Source of the DNA: Actinoplanes sp. M2I2
GTDB lineage: Bacteria; Actinomycetota; Actinomycetes; Mycobacteriales; Micromonosporaceae
NCBI RefSeq assembly: GCF_023544445.1
Contig: NZ_JALPVJ010000016.1
Coordinates: forward strand, 1 to 64,000
Direction of reading: 5' to 3'
Length of the DNA stretch: 64,000 nt
A program made the position numbers and the translations under genes. Within the stretch, counting starts at the first letter, position 1, and every line of letters begins with the position of its first letter. Below, in pieces: positions 16,795 to 28,586 of the stretch. The notes under the pieces are model-generated. The model had not been told where the DNA came from and did no database searches. It was given only the letters and a program-made list of their open reading frames with translations.

Positions 16795-17139
16795 ATGGAT
16801 CTCAGTCGGCAGAGCGACCTGGCCGTCATCGCGGCCGCGGTGCTCGCGCTGGAGCAATGGACCTACCGGGTGGGCGCGGCCGGCATGGCCGCGATGCGGG
16901 GGCTGCCCGCCCTGCACGCGGCGGTCGACCAGCACGTCGCGCACATCCGCGGCGTCGTGGCCGACCAGGGTGGCCGGGTGCACCCGGCCACCCTGGCGGC
17001 CTACGCCGACGGGGTCGCCGACTCGGTCACCGCCCGCGGCTGGACGGCGCGGGAGGTGCTGGCCGGCTGGGAACGGCCGTCGTGGCCGTCGGTCCATCTG
17101 CTGGCTGTCTGCGTCCTGGCCGAGGCCTGCGCGCTCTGA
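16795..17139 (+). CDS. Small hypothetical protein, probable DUF6401 family
   Basis: This 114-residue protein starts at ATG 16795; a TTG at 16786 is an alternative. It is Ala/Val-rich and mostly helical, with Gln-Trp-Thr-Tyr-Arg-Val-Gly-Ala-Ala-Gly, Ala-Val-Asp-Gln-His-Val-Ala and a terminal Leu-Leu-Ala-Val-Cys-Val-Leu-Ala. The pattern reminds me of the DUF6401 proteins found in actinomycetes, sometimes near natural-product genes. No biosynthetic cluster is visible here, and I would not assign a function. Confidence 0.5.
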   Translation: MDLSRQSDLAVIAAAVLALEQWTYRVGAAGMAAMRGLPALHAAVDQHVAHIRGVVADQGGRVHPATLAAYADGVADSVTARGWTAREVLAGWERPSWPSVHLLAVCVLAEACAL

Positions 17140-17181
17140 GCGGCCGGCCCCGGCCCGGACGGTGACGTCCGGTGAGTGGCG

Positions 17182-18090
17182 TCAGGCGAACTTGCGGCGG
17201 CCGTCCTCGTCGGGCAGGTCGGCCTCGATCTGCTCCTTGCGGACCTCGCCGCTGACGGTCTCCTCGTCGCGCACGGTCTCCTTGTCGAGGCGCACCCGCT
17301 CGACCGGCACTGTCTCCTTGTCGACCGTCGGACGCTCGGCGTGCAGGGTGACCTCGTGCTCCGACTCGGTGATGGCCGGGCCGCCCAGCGCGGCGTCGCG
17401 GTTGGCGTCGGTGATCGGCTCCCGCTCGAGGCGTACCTCCTCGCGCGAGACCGGGACGCTGACCTGCTGCTGCTCGGTCACCACGTACTTGCGCAGCCGG
17501 GCCCGTCCGGTCTGCTCGACCTGGGTGTTGACGTTGAGCCGCTCCTCCGAGCGGGTCATGGCGTCGTCGCCGGTGGCGCCCCGGCGCTCACCGGCGTAGT
17601 CGCCCGCGCCGGAGGTCGTGCGGCCCTCGGCGTAGGTGCCGCCGCTCCGGCCCTGGGCGTAGGTCGTGTCCGACCCGGCGTAGGTCGTGTCCGACCCGGC
17701 GTAGGTCGTGTCCGACCCGCTGTAGTTGGCTCCGGCCGTGGCGGCCCCGGCCTGGTAGGCGCGGTAGCTGTCCTCCCAGCTCAGGCCGTAGTACTGGTAG
17801 AGCTTCTCGACGTCCTGGCCCTGCAGCGGCTCGTCGTGCGAGGCATCGACGTTGGGGGCGTCCTTCACCATGGCCTTGTCGAACGGCACGACGAGGCGGT
17901 CGTCCCGCAGGTCGGCCTGATCCAGCGGCACCAGCGACTCGTTGAGTCCGAAGAGTCCGGTCTTGACGCTGGCCCACGCGGGCCGGCCGAGACCGTCGTC
18001 CCACACCTGACCGACGCTGCCGATCTTGTCGCCGTCGTTGTCGTAGACATCGGTGCCGTGCAGACGGTTGGCGTGCTCGAGGTTGATCAT
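17182..18090 (-). CDS. PRC-barrel and DUF2382 domain protein, probable stress protein
   Basis: This 302-residue protein starts at ATG 18088-18090. Residues 1-70 form a PRC-barrel (Asp-Val-Tyr-Asp-Asn-Asp-Gly-Asp-Lys-Ile-Gly opening). Residues about 100-175 are a low-complexity linker with three Gly-Ser-Asp-Thr-Thr-Tyr-Ala heptads. Residues about 180-290 are DUF2382, seen as repeated Glu/Arg/Val strands such as Val-Pro-Val-Ser-Arg-Glu-Glu-Val and Glu-Arg-Val-Arg-Leu-Asp-Lys-Glu. Such proteins often belong to general-stress regulons. GGGTAG on the minus strand upstream (18131-18136) is compatible with a SigB-type -10, but a matching GTTT -35 is not clear. Confidence 0.85.
   Translation of the reverse strand: MINLEHANRLHGTDVYDNDGDKIGSVGQVWDDGLGRPAWASVKTGLFGLNESLVPLDQADLRDDRLVVPFDKAMVKDAPNVDASHDEPLQGQDVEKLYQYYGLSWEDSYRAYQAGAATAGANYSGSDTTYAGSDTTYAGSDTTYAQGRSGGTYAEGRTTSGAGDYAGERRGATGDDAMTRSEERLNVNTQVEQTGRARLRKYVVTEQQQVSVPVSREEVRLEREPITDANRDAALGGPAITESEHEVTLHAERPTVDKETVPVERVRLDKETVRDEETVSGEVRKEQIEADLPDEDGRRKFA
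17659..17721 (-). repeat. Three 21-bp tandem copies in the DUF2382 gene linker
   Basis: The unit gtaggtcgtgtc followed by cgacccggc is repeated three times (plus-strand reading), with one mismatch near the end of the last copy. It encodes the heptad Ala-Gly-Ser-Asp-Thr-Thr-Tyr in the linker between the PRC-barrel and DUF2382 domains. Confidence 0.85.
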
Positions 18091-18178
18091 TTGGGGGGCT
18101 CCTTTCGCTTGTTCGCCTCCGGCCCCCGACCTACCCGGCCCTCTTGTCGTTATGCAATCAATCGCGGTGAACGGTTCT

Positions 18179-21100
18179 TCATTCACCCTCGGGGTGCTTC
18201 GGACCGGCCGCCGGCGCCCAGCGGCGCTCGATCGTGACCGTCGTGCCGGTCGCCGTCGCGGTCACCCGGACGTCGCCGTAGGCGTTCATCAGCAGCGCGC
18301 CCCGGCCCCGGTCCCGGGACGGCGGCCGGGCCCGCCAGCCGCCGAAGTCGCGCACCACGATCCGGACCAGTCCGTCGGACACCCGCAGGTGCATCTGGAC
18401 CTCGGGTCGGGTGGGCCGCTGCGCGTGCTCGACCGCGTTGTTGACCGCCTCCGTCGCGGCCACCTGCAGATCCTGCAGCAGGTCCTCGTCGATGCGGTCG
18501 TCGCCGAGCGCCCCGCGCAGGTCGCGGCGCGCCGCCGCCGACGCCGACGGGGAGAGCGGGTACGTCCAGGTGACGTCCACCTCGGCCAGGCCGGCGCTGA
18601 CCGGCGCGGGCAGGTCGCCCCGCCGCCGCAGGAACACCGCGGCGATGTCGTCGTGCTGCGGCTCCCGGACGTCGGACGCCACGGTGTCGAGGAACGCGGC
18701 CGGGGCCGTCCGGTTGCTCTGCGCCACCGCACAGCGCCGCTTGAGGCGCTTAAACCCGACGTCGATCGAAGCCGGGAACTCCTCCACGAGGCCGTCGGTG
18801 TAGAGCAGCAACTGCCCACCAGGCGGCACTGTCCCCTCGTTCTGCCGGTAGGACGCTCCGCGCAGCCCCAGCGGCGGGCCGATCAGACCGGTGAGCACGT
18901 CGGCGGTCAGCTCGGGCCCGCTCAGCACCGGAGCCGGATGACCGGCGGTGCACCACGAGAAGGCGCCCGTCGCCGGATCGAGCCGCAGCACGAAGAGGGT
19001 GGCCGTGACCGCGGTACGCAGCCCGCCGAGCAGCGCCGCCACCCGGTCGACGACCCGCGCCGGTGCGGCGTCCTCGACGGCGTAGGCCCGGACCGCATTG
19101 CGGATCTGCCCGGTGGCGACGGCCGCGCCGAGCCCGTGCCCGGCGACATCGCCGATGCTGACCAGCAGCTCACCGCCGGGCAGGGCGAGCACGTCGTACC
19201 AGTCGCCGCCGATGTGGCCCGCGGCCGGACGGTACATCCCTTCCAGGTCCCAGCCCTGGACGGTGGGCAGGCTCTCGGGAAGCAGGCTCTGCTGCACGGT
19301 GAGCACCATCTGGCGCTCGTGTTCGAGCTGCCAGCGGCTCTGGGCCAGGGAGGCGAGCATGCCGGTCATGGGGGCCAGCAGGTCGTCGACCTCGCCGGCG
19401 ATGCGGTGGCCGCGATCCAGCTGCACGGCCAGCTCGCCGATCCGGGAGCCGTCCCGGCCCTCGATGGCGGCCCGGACCCATGGCCCGTCCGTCCTGATGT
19501 CCGGCCCCGGCTCGGCGGAGGCGCTGAACCGCAGCGGGGCCCGCCGATCGCCGCCGTCCAGCTCGGTCACCGCGGCCACCCCGTCGACGAACAGGAGCGC
19601 CTGTTCGGTGACGGCCTGGATGGCGTCCTCCAGGACCCGGCCGGAGGCGATCACCGCGGCCGTGCCGGCCAGCGCGCTGAGTTGCCGGGTGTGGGTGGAG
19701 CGCAGGCGGGCGAGCCGCAGGGTCGATCGCACCCGGGCGACGAGCTCGGCCGCGGTGAACGGCTTGACCACGTAGTCGTCCGCCCCCGCCGACAGGCCCT
19801 CCACCCCGGACTCCTGGCCGGCCCGGGCCGAGAGCATCACCACGGGAAGCGTCCGGGTGGCCGGCTCGGCCCGGACGGCGCGGGTCAGCGCGAAGCCGTC
19901 GAGCCGGGGCATCATGACGTCGGTGAGCAGAAGGTCGGGCGGGTCGGCGCGGATCATCTCGAGCGCGCTCACGCCGTCGGCGGCCGTGCGCACGACCCAG
20001 CCCTGCTCGGCCAGCAGACGCGAGACGTACGCCCGCATGTCGCTGTTGTCGTCGGCGACCAGGATCCGTTCGCCGTCGCCGGCCGGGACGGGCTCCTCGT
20101 CCGGGGCGGTCATCCAGCCGGCGGCCTGACGGGCGGCCGACCGCGCGGTGGCCAGACCGGCCACGTCGCCGTCCGGGCCGGGCGCGGCGGCCCGGCCCGG
20201 GTCGATCGCGGCCCACGGCAGCCGGACGGTGAACGTGGTGCCCCGCGCCGGGGTGCTCTCGACGTCGACGTCCCCGCCCAGCAACCGGGTCAGCTCGCGC
20301 ACCAGGGCCAGGCCGATGCCGCTGCCCTCGTGGCTGCGCGAGCGCGCGTCGCGGACCCGGTGGAAGCGGTCGAACAGATGCGGCACCTCGTCCGCGGCGA
20401 CGCCGATGCCGGTGTCGGACACCTCGAGGGCGACTCCCTGATCGTCGGCGTGCAGGCTCACCCGGATCTCGCCGACGAACGTGAACTTGAGCGCGTTCGA
20501 CAGCAGGTTGGTGACGATCTTCTCCCAGTTGACCGGGTCGACGGCGACCGGCCGGGGCGTCGGCGGGCAGTCGACCGTCAGCCGCAGCCCGGCCCGCTCG
20601 ACCGCCGCCCGGAAGACCCCCGCGAGATCGGCCGTCAGCCGGGCCAGATCGACCACGCGGGGGGCGTTCGCGGGCCGGCCGGCCTCCAGGCTCGAGAACG
20701 TGAGCAGGTTGTTCACCAGGCCGAGCAGCCGGTCGGCGTTGCCCGTGGCCGTCTCGATCCTCGTCCGCTGGGCCTCGCCCAACGGCTCGTCGGCGTCGGC
20801 CAGGGCGTCGGCGAGCGGTCCGAGCAGCAAGGTCAGCGGCGTCCGGAACTCGTGGCTGACGTTGGTGAAGAAGTCGGTCTTGACCCGGTCGAGCTCGGCC
20901 AGCGCCGCGGCCCGCTCCCGTTCCTCCTGGTAGGCCTTGGCGTTGCGCACGGCGACCGCGATCTGTTGCGCCAGCAGCTGGAAGAAGGCGCCGTACGTCT
21001 CGTCGAGCGCCTTGCTCGGGCTGACCCCGGCCACGATCGCGCCCACCGGCCGGCCCTGGTCGGCCGACGGCAGCGGGTAGGCCACCGCCGTACGGACCGG

Positions 21101-21922
21101 ATCGTCCCACGGGCCGGCGGGCACGACGATCTGATCGGCGACGTCGTCGCGGCGGCCGGTTCCGCCGCCGGCCGTGGCCCGAAGGTGCCAGATGTCCTCG
21201 GCGTCGTGCGGCCCGATCGCCTCCGGGAGAGCCGCCTCCGGCGTGGCCCCGGTGGTCGCCACCCGCCGCAGGACGTCGCCCTCCCGCAGATAGATGGCGG
21301 CGAACGGGACGTCGAGCGGATGCTCGCCGAGCACCTCGCACAGCCGAACGCAGATCTGGTCGACGTCGCCCGGCGCGTCGGGCAGCGACAGGTCGCGCAG
21401 CAGGCGCAGCCGGCGCTCGCCGATGACCTGGTCGGTCACCTCGCTGCAGACGGTGAGCACCCCGACGGTGTCGCCGGCGTCGTCGCGGGCCGGGGCGTGC
21501 GAGACGCTGAAGTACGCCTCCTCGCGGTAACCGGCCCGGTCGAGCAGCAGCTGCAGGGCCGGCACCCAGCTGGCCACGCCGGTCGCCATCGCGTCGGCGA
21601 TGAGCGGCTCGAGCACGTCCCAGCCCTCGGCCAGCGTGACCCGCACGTCGTTGCCCAGCGCGGCCGGGTGGCGGTTGCCGATCAGCGCGGAGTACGCGTC
21701 GTTGTACAGCTGGGTGTAGCGGGGGCCCCAGAGCAGCAGCATCGGGTAGCGCGACGACAGCACGATCCGGACGGTGGCCCGCAGGCTCTGCGGCCAGCCG
21801 GACACCGGCCCCAGGTCGGTCGACGCCCAGTCGAGGCCGGCCATCACGCGCCCGGTCTCGCCGCCCCCGGTGAACAGGTCCTCCGCGCTGATCTCAGCCG
21901 CGCTCATGTTCTCCGCGCTCAT
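18179..21922 (-). CDS. Hybrid sensor kinase-response regulator-SpoIIE phosphatase with C-terminal anti-sigma-type ATPase
   Basis: I start at ATG 21920-21922 (Met-Ser-Ala-Glu-Asn), giving 1247 residues; the frame extends 34 residues further without better support. Order of domains: PAS-like (about 20-165), GAF (about 170-325), HisKA with His-Glu-Phe-Arg-Thr-Pro near 357, HATPase_c with Asn-Leu-Leu-Ser-Asn-Ala-Leu-Lys and Gly-Ser-Gly-Ile-Gly-Leu-Ala-Leu, receiver domain with Thr-Asp-Val-Met-Met-Pro near 667 and Val-Lys-Pro-Phe, a GAF-like segment, SpoIIE/PP2C phosphatase (Gly-Gly-Asp-Trp-Tyr-Asp near 907; Gly-Asp-Val-Ala-Gly-His-Gly), and a RsbW-like HATPase from about 1120. It probably senses a redox or light-type signal and acts by partner switching on a sigma factor. 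It is divergent from the catalase gene. Confidence 0.9.
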   Translation of the reverse strand: MSAENMSAAEISAEDLFTGGGETGRVMAGLDWASTDLGPVSGWPQSLRATVRIVLSSRYPMLLLWGPRYTQLYNDAYSALIGNRHPAALGNDVRVTLAEGWDVLEPLIADAMATGVASWVPALQLLLDRAGYREEAYFSVSHAPARDDAGDTVGVLTVCSEVTDQVIGERRLRLLRDLSLPDAPGDVDQICVRLCEVLGEHPLDVPFAAIYLREGDVLRRVATTGATPEAALPEAIGPHDAEDIWHLRATAGGGTGRRDDVADQIVVPAGPWDDPVRTAVAYPLPSADQGRPVGAIVAGVSPSKALDETYGAFFQLLAQQIAVAVRNAKAYQEERERAAALAELDRVKTDFFTNVSHEFRTPLTLLLGPLADALADADEPLGEAQRTRIETATGNADRLLGLVNNLLTFSSLEAGRPANAPRVVDLARLTADLAGVFRAAVERAGLRLTVDCPPTPRPVAVDPVNWEKIVTNLLSNALKFTFVGEIRVSLHADDQGVALEVSDTGIGVAADEVPHLFDRFHRVRDARSRSHEGSGIGLALVRELTRLLGGDVDVESTPARGTTFTVRLPWAAIDPGRAAAPGPDGDVAGLATARSAARQAAGWMTAPDEEPVPAGDGERILVADDNSDMRAYVSRLLAEQGWVVRTAADGVSALEMIRADPPDLLLTDVMMPRLDGFALTRAVRAEPATRTLPVVMLSARAGQESGVEGLSAGADDYVVKPFTAAELVARVRSTLRLARLRSTHTRQLSALAGTAAVIASGRVLEDAIQAVTEQALLFVDGVAAVTELDGGDRRAPLRFSASAEPGPDIRTDGPWVRAAIEGRDGSRIGELAVQLDRGHRIAGEVDDLLAPMTGMLASLAQSRWQLEHERQMVLTVQQSLLPESLPTVQGWDLEGMYRPAAGHIGGDWYDVLALPGGELLVSIGDVAGHGLGAAVATGQIRNAVRAYAVEDAAPARVVDRVAALLGGLRTAVTATLFVLRLDPATGAFSWCTAGHPAPVLSGPELTADVLTGLIGPPLGLRGASYRQNEGTVPPGGQLLLYTDGLVEEFPASIDVGFKRLKRRCAVAQSNRTAPAAFLDTVASDVREPQHDDIAAVFLRRRGDLPAPVSAGLAEVDVTWTYPLSPSASAAARRDLRGALGDDRIDEDLLQDLQVAATEAVNNAVEHAQRPTRPEVQMHLRVSDGLVRIVVRDFGGWRARPPSRDRGRGALLMNAYGDVRVTATATGTTVTIERRWAPAAGPKHPEGE

Positions 21923-22092
21923 CGACACCGCGCACCGCCGCTCATGCCAGCCTCGTTCCCGGCCGACCGGCCGTGCCAGATCCCTCGTAGGGGCCACCGA
22001 TACCCCGATCACCGACTTTCGCACACCTGTGGTGTCCGGCCGCGACGAGGTGAGGCCTCGGTGCCCGAGGAGAAAAACGTGTGATCTGTGTA

Positions 22093-22117
22093 GTTTGGCC
22101 CCGACGGGCCAGGGTAG
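22093..22117 (+). promoter_or_regulatory. SigB-type promoter of the catalase gene
   Basis: GTTT (22093-22096), a 15-base spacer and GGGTAG (22112-22117) match the actinobacterial general-stress sigma consensus (GTTT-N14-16-GGGTAT). It lies about 40 bases upstream of the catalase ATG. Confidence 0.55.
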
Positions 22118-22155
22118 CCGTGCCGGGAGAGACGATCACTGAGGAGAGGCTCTGT

Positions 22156-24408
<2,253 letters not shown>

Positions 24409-24429
24409 GTCACCGTCGCCTGAGTCACC

Positions 24430-24469
24430 GAGGGCGCCGATATCGGTTCCAGCCGGTATCGGCGCCCTC
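24430..24469. terminator. Bidirectional hairpin terminator between katE and aat
   Basis: Arms 24430-24446 and 24453-24469 form a 17-bp stem with one G-U pair and a six-base loop, midway between the convergent stops. A 15-bp tandem duplication (gtcaccgtcgcctga) spans the katE stop just before it. Confidence 0.8.
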
Positions 24470-24489
24470 GTGCGTGACGGGACGTCGGC

Positions 24490-25200
24490 TCAGGGCGGCC
24501 AGACGCCTCGTCTGGTGTCCTGCTCCAGCGCCGCGGCCAGCTCGGACTGGAAGCGGTCGAGCTCCCACTCCTGGGCGCCGAGCCGGCGCACGTGCGGGGT
24601 CATCATCTGACAGTCGACGAACGGGAAGCCCCACTCCTCGAGCCGGCCGAGCAGGGTGAGCAGAGCGACCTTGGAGGCGTCGGACTCGAACCGGAACATC
24701 GACTCGCCGAAGAACGCCGCGCCCAGCGACACGCCGTAGAGCCCGCCGGCCAGCGTGTCGCCGTTCCAGGCCTCGACCGAGTGCGCGAAGCCCAGCTCGT
24801 GCAGCCGCGTGTAGGCCTCGGCCATCGCCGGGGTGATCCAGGTGCCGCCCTCGCGCCGGGCCACGCTCGCGCAGGCGGCGATCACCTCGGGGAACGCGCG
24901 GTCGTAGGTGACGACGAAGGGCGCCCGGCGCAACGCCTTGCGCGCGCTGCGGTTGACCGAGATGTGCCCGGGGATCAGGACCGTCCGCGGGCTGGGGCAG
25001 AACCAGGGCAGCAGCGGCTGGTGCCGGCTCGGCCACGGGAAGATCCCGTTCGCGTAGGCCACCAGCAGACGCTCGGGGCTGAGGTCGCCCCCCACCGCCA
25101 GCAGGCCGTCGTCACCAGCCTGGGAGACCGGGGGGAACCCGAACGCCTGCCGCGCCCGCCGGAACTCGAGGGCCGAACCCCTCCGGTCGCGCCCGGTCAC
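24490..25200 (-). CDS. aat: Leucyl/phenylalanyl-tRNA--protein transferase
   Basis: This 236-residue protein starts at GTG 25198-25200. It moves Leu or Phe from charged tRNA to N-terminal Lys/Arg of proteins, marking them for ClpS/ClpAP in the N-degron pathway. The family blocks are all present: Gly-Leu-Leu-Ala-Val-Gly-Gly-Asp-Leu-Ser-Pro-Glu, Tyr-x-x-Gly-Ile-Phe-Pro-Trp, Trp-x-x-Pro-x-x-Arg at the Trp-Phe-Cys-Pro-Ser-Pro-Arg segment, Gly-Gly-Thr-Trp-Ile-Thr-Pro-Ala-Met, Gly-Gly-Leu-Tyr-Gly-Val-Ser-Leu-Gly, Phe-Phe-Gly-Glu-Ser-Met-Phe and Phe-Val-Asp-Cys-Gln. Length is normal. It is convergent with katE. Confidence 0.95.
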   Translation of the reverse strand: MTGRDRRGSALEFRRARQAFGFPPVSQAGDDGLLAVGGDLSPERLLVAYANGIFPWPSRHQPLLPWFCPSPRTVLIPGHISVNRSARKALRRAPFVVTYDRAFPEVIAACASVARREGGTWITPAMAEAYTRLHELGFAHSVEAWNGDTLAGGLYGVSLGAAFFGESMFRFESDASKVALLTLLGRLEEWGFPFVDCQMMTPHVRRLGAQEWELDRFQSELAAALEQDTRRGVWPP

Positions 25201-25281
25201 AAGCGGAGCCTAGTGGATCAGCCCGGGAGTCTGTTCGGGCAGGAACGCACCGGCGCGAATGTCAGTACCTGTTTCTTTCTG

Positions 25282-25287
25282 TTGACA
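25282..25287 (+). promoter_or_regulatory. Possible -35 element and inverted repeat before the GH2 gene
   Basis: An exact TTGACA lies about 60 bases before the GH2 ATG, in an AT-rich patch. The -10 at normal spacing is poor (TGAATG). ATCACA (25287-25292) and TGTGAT (25309-25314) form an inverted repeat over the same stretch and could bind a regulator. Confidence 0.3.
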
Positions 25288-25347
25288 TCACACATGTAAA
25301 TGCCTGAATGTGATCGCAACGCGTCGTTGACCGAAAGGAAACACTCG

Positions 25348-28300
25348 ATGCCGCGATCGCCCTGGCGACCCCTGCTCCTGGCCACCCTCCTCGTCCTCTC
25401 CGTCCTCGTAGCACCGGCCGGGGCTGCCTCGGCCGCGACCGCACCGGCCGGGATTGCCCCGGCCGCGACCGTCAACGGCCTCAAGGGCGAGTACTTCCGG
25501 ATGTCGGCGCCCGGCGCGCGCGACTTCGCCGAACTCGGCGGCACCGTGCTCGACCCGAACCTCGACCTGCCCGGCCTGGCCGGCACGTTCGAGGCGCTGA
25601 CCGGCCGCACCGAACACACGACGGCCCGCTGGACCGGCAAGATCACCGCGCCGGTCACCGGCGACTACACGTTCTCGATGATCGGCGACAACGGCTTCCG
25701 CCTGCTGATCGACGAGCAGCCGGTGATCGACCACTGGGTGCCGGACTGGGACGTCGAACAGACCAGCGCGCCCGTGCGCCTGGTCGCGGGCGAGGCGCAC
25801 ACCGTCCGCGCCGAGATGTTCCAGGACGTCGGCGGCGCGAACCTCTTCCTGCGCTGGGCCGCCCCGGGGCTCGAGAAGCAGCTCGTGCCCGAATCGGCGT
25901 TCACCCCGCCGGACGGCTTCCAAGTGTTCCCGGTCGGCTTCACCGTCGACCGGACCGGCCGTACGGTGACCGCGGACTTCGACGCCCGGGTCGGCGCGCT
26001 CGGCGAGCTGACGAAGCACCTCGTCGTCGAGGTCGACACCACCCCGTTCCCGATCACCGCGGCCCGGCGGGACGGCCGGCGAGTCGTGATCACGCTCGGC
26101 GCGACCGTGCAGAAGAACCAGCGGGTGCGGGTCACCTACGACGGCGCCGGCGGCCTGATCGTCGGCGGCGAACCGGTCCCGCAGATCATCCGCTCGGCGA
26201 CCAACAACTCCACGCACCGGCTGACCACGCCGTGGGGCGACAAGGTCGACAAGCGGCACCCGCTGCCCGAATATCCCCGGCCGCAACTCGTCCGCGATCA
26301 ATGGCTCAACCTCAACGGGCCGTGGGAGTTCGCCGGCGCCGCGGCGGGCGAGCAGCCGGTCTTCGGCCGGGCGCTGGGCGAGCGGATCACCGTGCCGTAC
26401 CCGGTCGAGTCGCAACTGTCCGGTATCGAGCGGCGTGAGGACCACATGTTCTACCGCAAGCTCGTCACCGTGCCCCAGCAGTGGCGCGACAAGCGGGTCA
26501 AGCTGAACTTCGGGGCTGTGGACTACCAGGCCACGGTCTGGGTCAACGGCAAGCTGGTCGCCGAGCACACCGGTGGCTACACCGCCTTCACCGCGGACAT
26601 CACCGGCGCGCTGCGAGGCAGCGGCCGGCAGGAAATCATCGTCGGCGTCACCGACGTGACCGGCCCCGACCAGCCCAAGGGCAAGCAGTCGCTCAACCCG
26701 GGCGGCATCGTCTACGAACCGTCGTCGGGCATCTGGCAGACCGTCTGGCTCGAGCCGGTCGTCCCCGCCGCCATCGACGACGTGGTCACCACGCCGACGC
26801 TGGACTCGGTGACCGTACGGGTCAATTCGGCCACCACGACCGCGAAGGTGACCGCCACCGCGCTCGACCGCAAGGGCCGCAAGGTCGGCACGGTCAGCGG
26901 CGCGGCCAACACGCCGCTGACGCTCAAGGTGGCGAACCCGCATCTGTGGAGCCCCGACGACCCGTACCTCTACGACCTGGACGTCAGGCTGGGCACCGAC
27001 CGGGTGCGCAGCTACTTCGGCCTGCGCACGGTCGGGGTCGAGAACGTCGGGGGCTTCCCCAAGCTGGTCCTCAACGGCAAGCCGATCTTCTCGCTGGCCA
27101 CCCTGGACCAGGGCTTCTGGCCGGACGGCCTCTACACCCAGCCCAGCGACGCGGCCCTCCGGTTCGACCTGGCCGAGACCAAGAAGCTCGGCTTCAACGC
27201 GGTCCGCAAGCACATCAAGGTGGAGTCGGCCCGCTGGTACCGGCACGCCGACGAGCTCGGGCTGCTGGTGTGGCAGGACTTCGTGTCCTCCGACATCACC
27301 GGTCCGGCGGGCCAGGAGGCGTTCCTGAGCCAGGGCCGCGAGATGATGCGGCAGCTGCACAGCTACCCGTCGATCATCGGCTGGATCGTCTTCAACGAGG
27401 GCTGGGGCGAGTGGAACCGGGAGGAGACCGGGCGCATCGCCGAGCAGATGAAGGCGGCCGACCCGTCCCGCATCCTCAACGCCCACAGCGGCGTCAACTG
27501 CTGCGCCTCCAAGGGCGATTCCGGCAAGGGCGAGGTGATCGACCACCACGACTACGTCAACAACGACCCGCCCTATCCCGACGCCACCCGCATCGCCATG
27601 GACGGCGAACACGGCGGCTTCACCCTGCGCACCCCCGGGCACATGTGGCCCGGCCCGCCGGCCGTCATCTACAGCGGGGTCGCCGACAAGGCCGCGCTGA
27701 CCGCCAAGTACGTCCAGAACACCGAGCAGTTCTACCGGGAAGCGGCCGGGGCGGAGCTGTCCGGCTCGGTCTACACCCAGATCACCGACCTGGAAACCGA
27801 GCTCAACGGCCTCTGGACGTACGACCGGCGGCAGATCAAGGTCGACCCCGCCGCCGTACGGGCGGTCAACGCGGCTGTGATCGAAGCCGGAGCCACCGCC
27901 GCCGCGGACGCGACCTTCCCCGGCCGGGGCGACTGGAAGCTCGACGAGGGCAGCGGCACGACCGCGGCCGACAGCAGCGGCGACGCCGATCTCACGGTGA
28001 AGGGCGACACCGCCTGGGCCAACGGCGTCGACGGCACGGCGCTGAAGTTCGACGGGGACGGCGACTCGGCCGACACCGCCGGGCCGGTCGTCGACACCAC
28101 GAAGGACTACACCGTCTCGGCCTGGGCGTCGCTCGACGAGCTGCCCGGCAACTACGCCACGGTCGTCAGCCAGGACGGCCGCGCCCGCGAGAACCCGTTC
28201 TACCTCCAGTACGGGCAGGGCGCCTTCGCCTTCAGCACCCCCGGCGGCAACCGGGCCCGGCTGGAGGTCACGCCCGAGCTGAACCGCTGGTACCACCTGG

Positions 28301-28536
28301 TCGGCGTGCGCAACCACACCACCGGCGAGGCCCGCCTGTACGTCGACGGCCGACGGGTGGCCGCGGTCCCGGCCGGCCCGGACGTGATCAGCACCGGGCC
28401 GCTGGCGGTGGGCCGGGCCAGGTACGCCGGCAACCCGACCGACTACTGGCCGGGCGCGATCGACGAGGTCCACGCGTACGACCGCGCGCTGAGCGACGAG
28501 GAGGTCGCCGCCCTCCACGCCGCCGAGGTTCCCTGA
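25348..28536 (+). CDS. Secreted glycoside hydrolase family 2 enzyme with PA14 and LamG domains
   Basis: The ATG at 25348, after GAAAGGAA, gives 1062 residues. A Sec signal (to about residue 32) leads to a PA14 domain (about 45-185: Gly-Glu-Tyr-Phe, Trp-Thr-Gly-Lys, Gly-Asp-Tyr-Thr-Phe-Ser). GH2 jelly-roll, Ig-like and TIM-barrel domains span about 310-850, with acid/base Phe-Asn-Glu-Gly-Trp-Gly near 683 and a candidate nucleophile Asp-Gly-Glu-His-Gly near 753. A LamG domain (about 870-1062) closes it. It probably hydrolyses a beta-galactoside, mannoside or glucuronide in an extracellular polysaccharide; the exact specificity is not readable. It is monocistronic with a strong terminator. Confidence 0.88.
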   Translation: MPRSPWRPLLLATLLVLSVLVAPAGAASAATAPAGIAPAATVNGLKGEYFRMSAPGARDFAELGGTVLDPNLDLPGLAGTFEALTGRTEHTTARWTGKITAPVTGDYTFSMIGDNGFRLLIDEQPVIDHWVPDWDVEQTSAPVRLVAGEAHTVRAEMFQDVGGANLFLRWAAPGLEKQLVPESAFTPPDGFQVFPVGFTVDRTGRTVTADFDARVGALGELTKHLVVEVDTTPFPITAARRDGRRVVITLGATVQKNQRVRVTYDGAGGLIVGGEPVPQIIRSATNNSTHRLTTPWGDKVDKRHPLPEYPRPQLVRDQWLNLNGPWEFAGAAAGEQPVFGRALGERITVPYPVESQLSGIERREDHMFYRKLVTVPQQWRDKRVKLNFGAVDYQATVWVNGKLVAEHTGGYTAFTADITGALRGSGRQEIIVGVTDVTGPDQPKGKQSLNPGGIVYEPSSGIWQTVWLEPVVPAAIDDVVTTPTLDSVTVRVNSATTTAKVTATALDRKGRKVGTVSGAANTPLTLKVANPHLWSPDDPYLYDLDVRLGTDRVRSYFGLRTVGVENVGGFPKLVLNGKPIFSLATLDQGFWPDGLYTQPSDAALRFDLAETKKLGFNAVRKHIKVESARWYRHADELGLLVWQDFVSSDITGPAGQEAFLSQGREMMRQLHSYPSIIGWIVFNEGWGEWNREETGRIAEQMKAADPSRILNAHSGVNCCASKGDSGKGEVIDHHDYVNNDPPYPDATRIAMDGEHGGFTLRTPGHMWPGPPAVIYSGVADKAALTAKYVQNTEQFYREAAGAELSGSVYTQITDLETELNGLWTYDRRQIKVDPAAVRAVNAAVIEAGATAAADATFPGRGDWKLDEGSGTTAADSSGDADLTVKGDTAWANGVDGTALKFDGDGDSADTAGPVVDTTKDYTVSAWASLDELPGNYATVVSQDGRARENPFYLQYGQGAFAFSTPGGNRARLEVTPELNRWYHLVGVRNHTTGEARLYVDGRRVAAVPAGPDVISTGPLAVGRARYAGNPTDYWPGAIDEVHAYDRALSDEEVAALHAAEVP

Positions 28537-28554
28537 CCCGCACCGCACGACGAA

Positions 28555-28586
28555 GGGCCCACCCCGCGATCCCGCGGGGTGGGCCC
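28555..28586 (+). terminator. Rho-independent-type terminator of the GH2 gene
   Basis: A perfect 14-bp GC stem (28555-28568 with 28573-28586) and a 4-base loop lie about 20 bases after the GH2 stop. Confidence 0.85.

Noticed and set aside
18053..22084. 1343-codon plus-strand ORF opposite the hybrid kinase
   Set aside because: Composition is typical of the antisense of a high-GC gene (Arg/Gly/His/Gln runs) and it shows no family motif.
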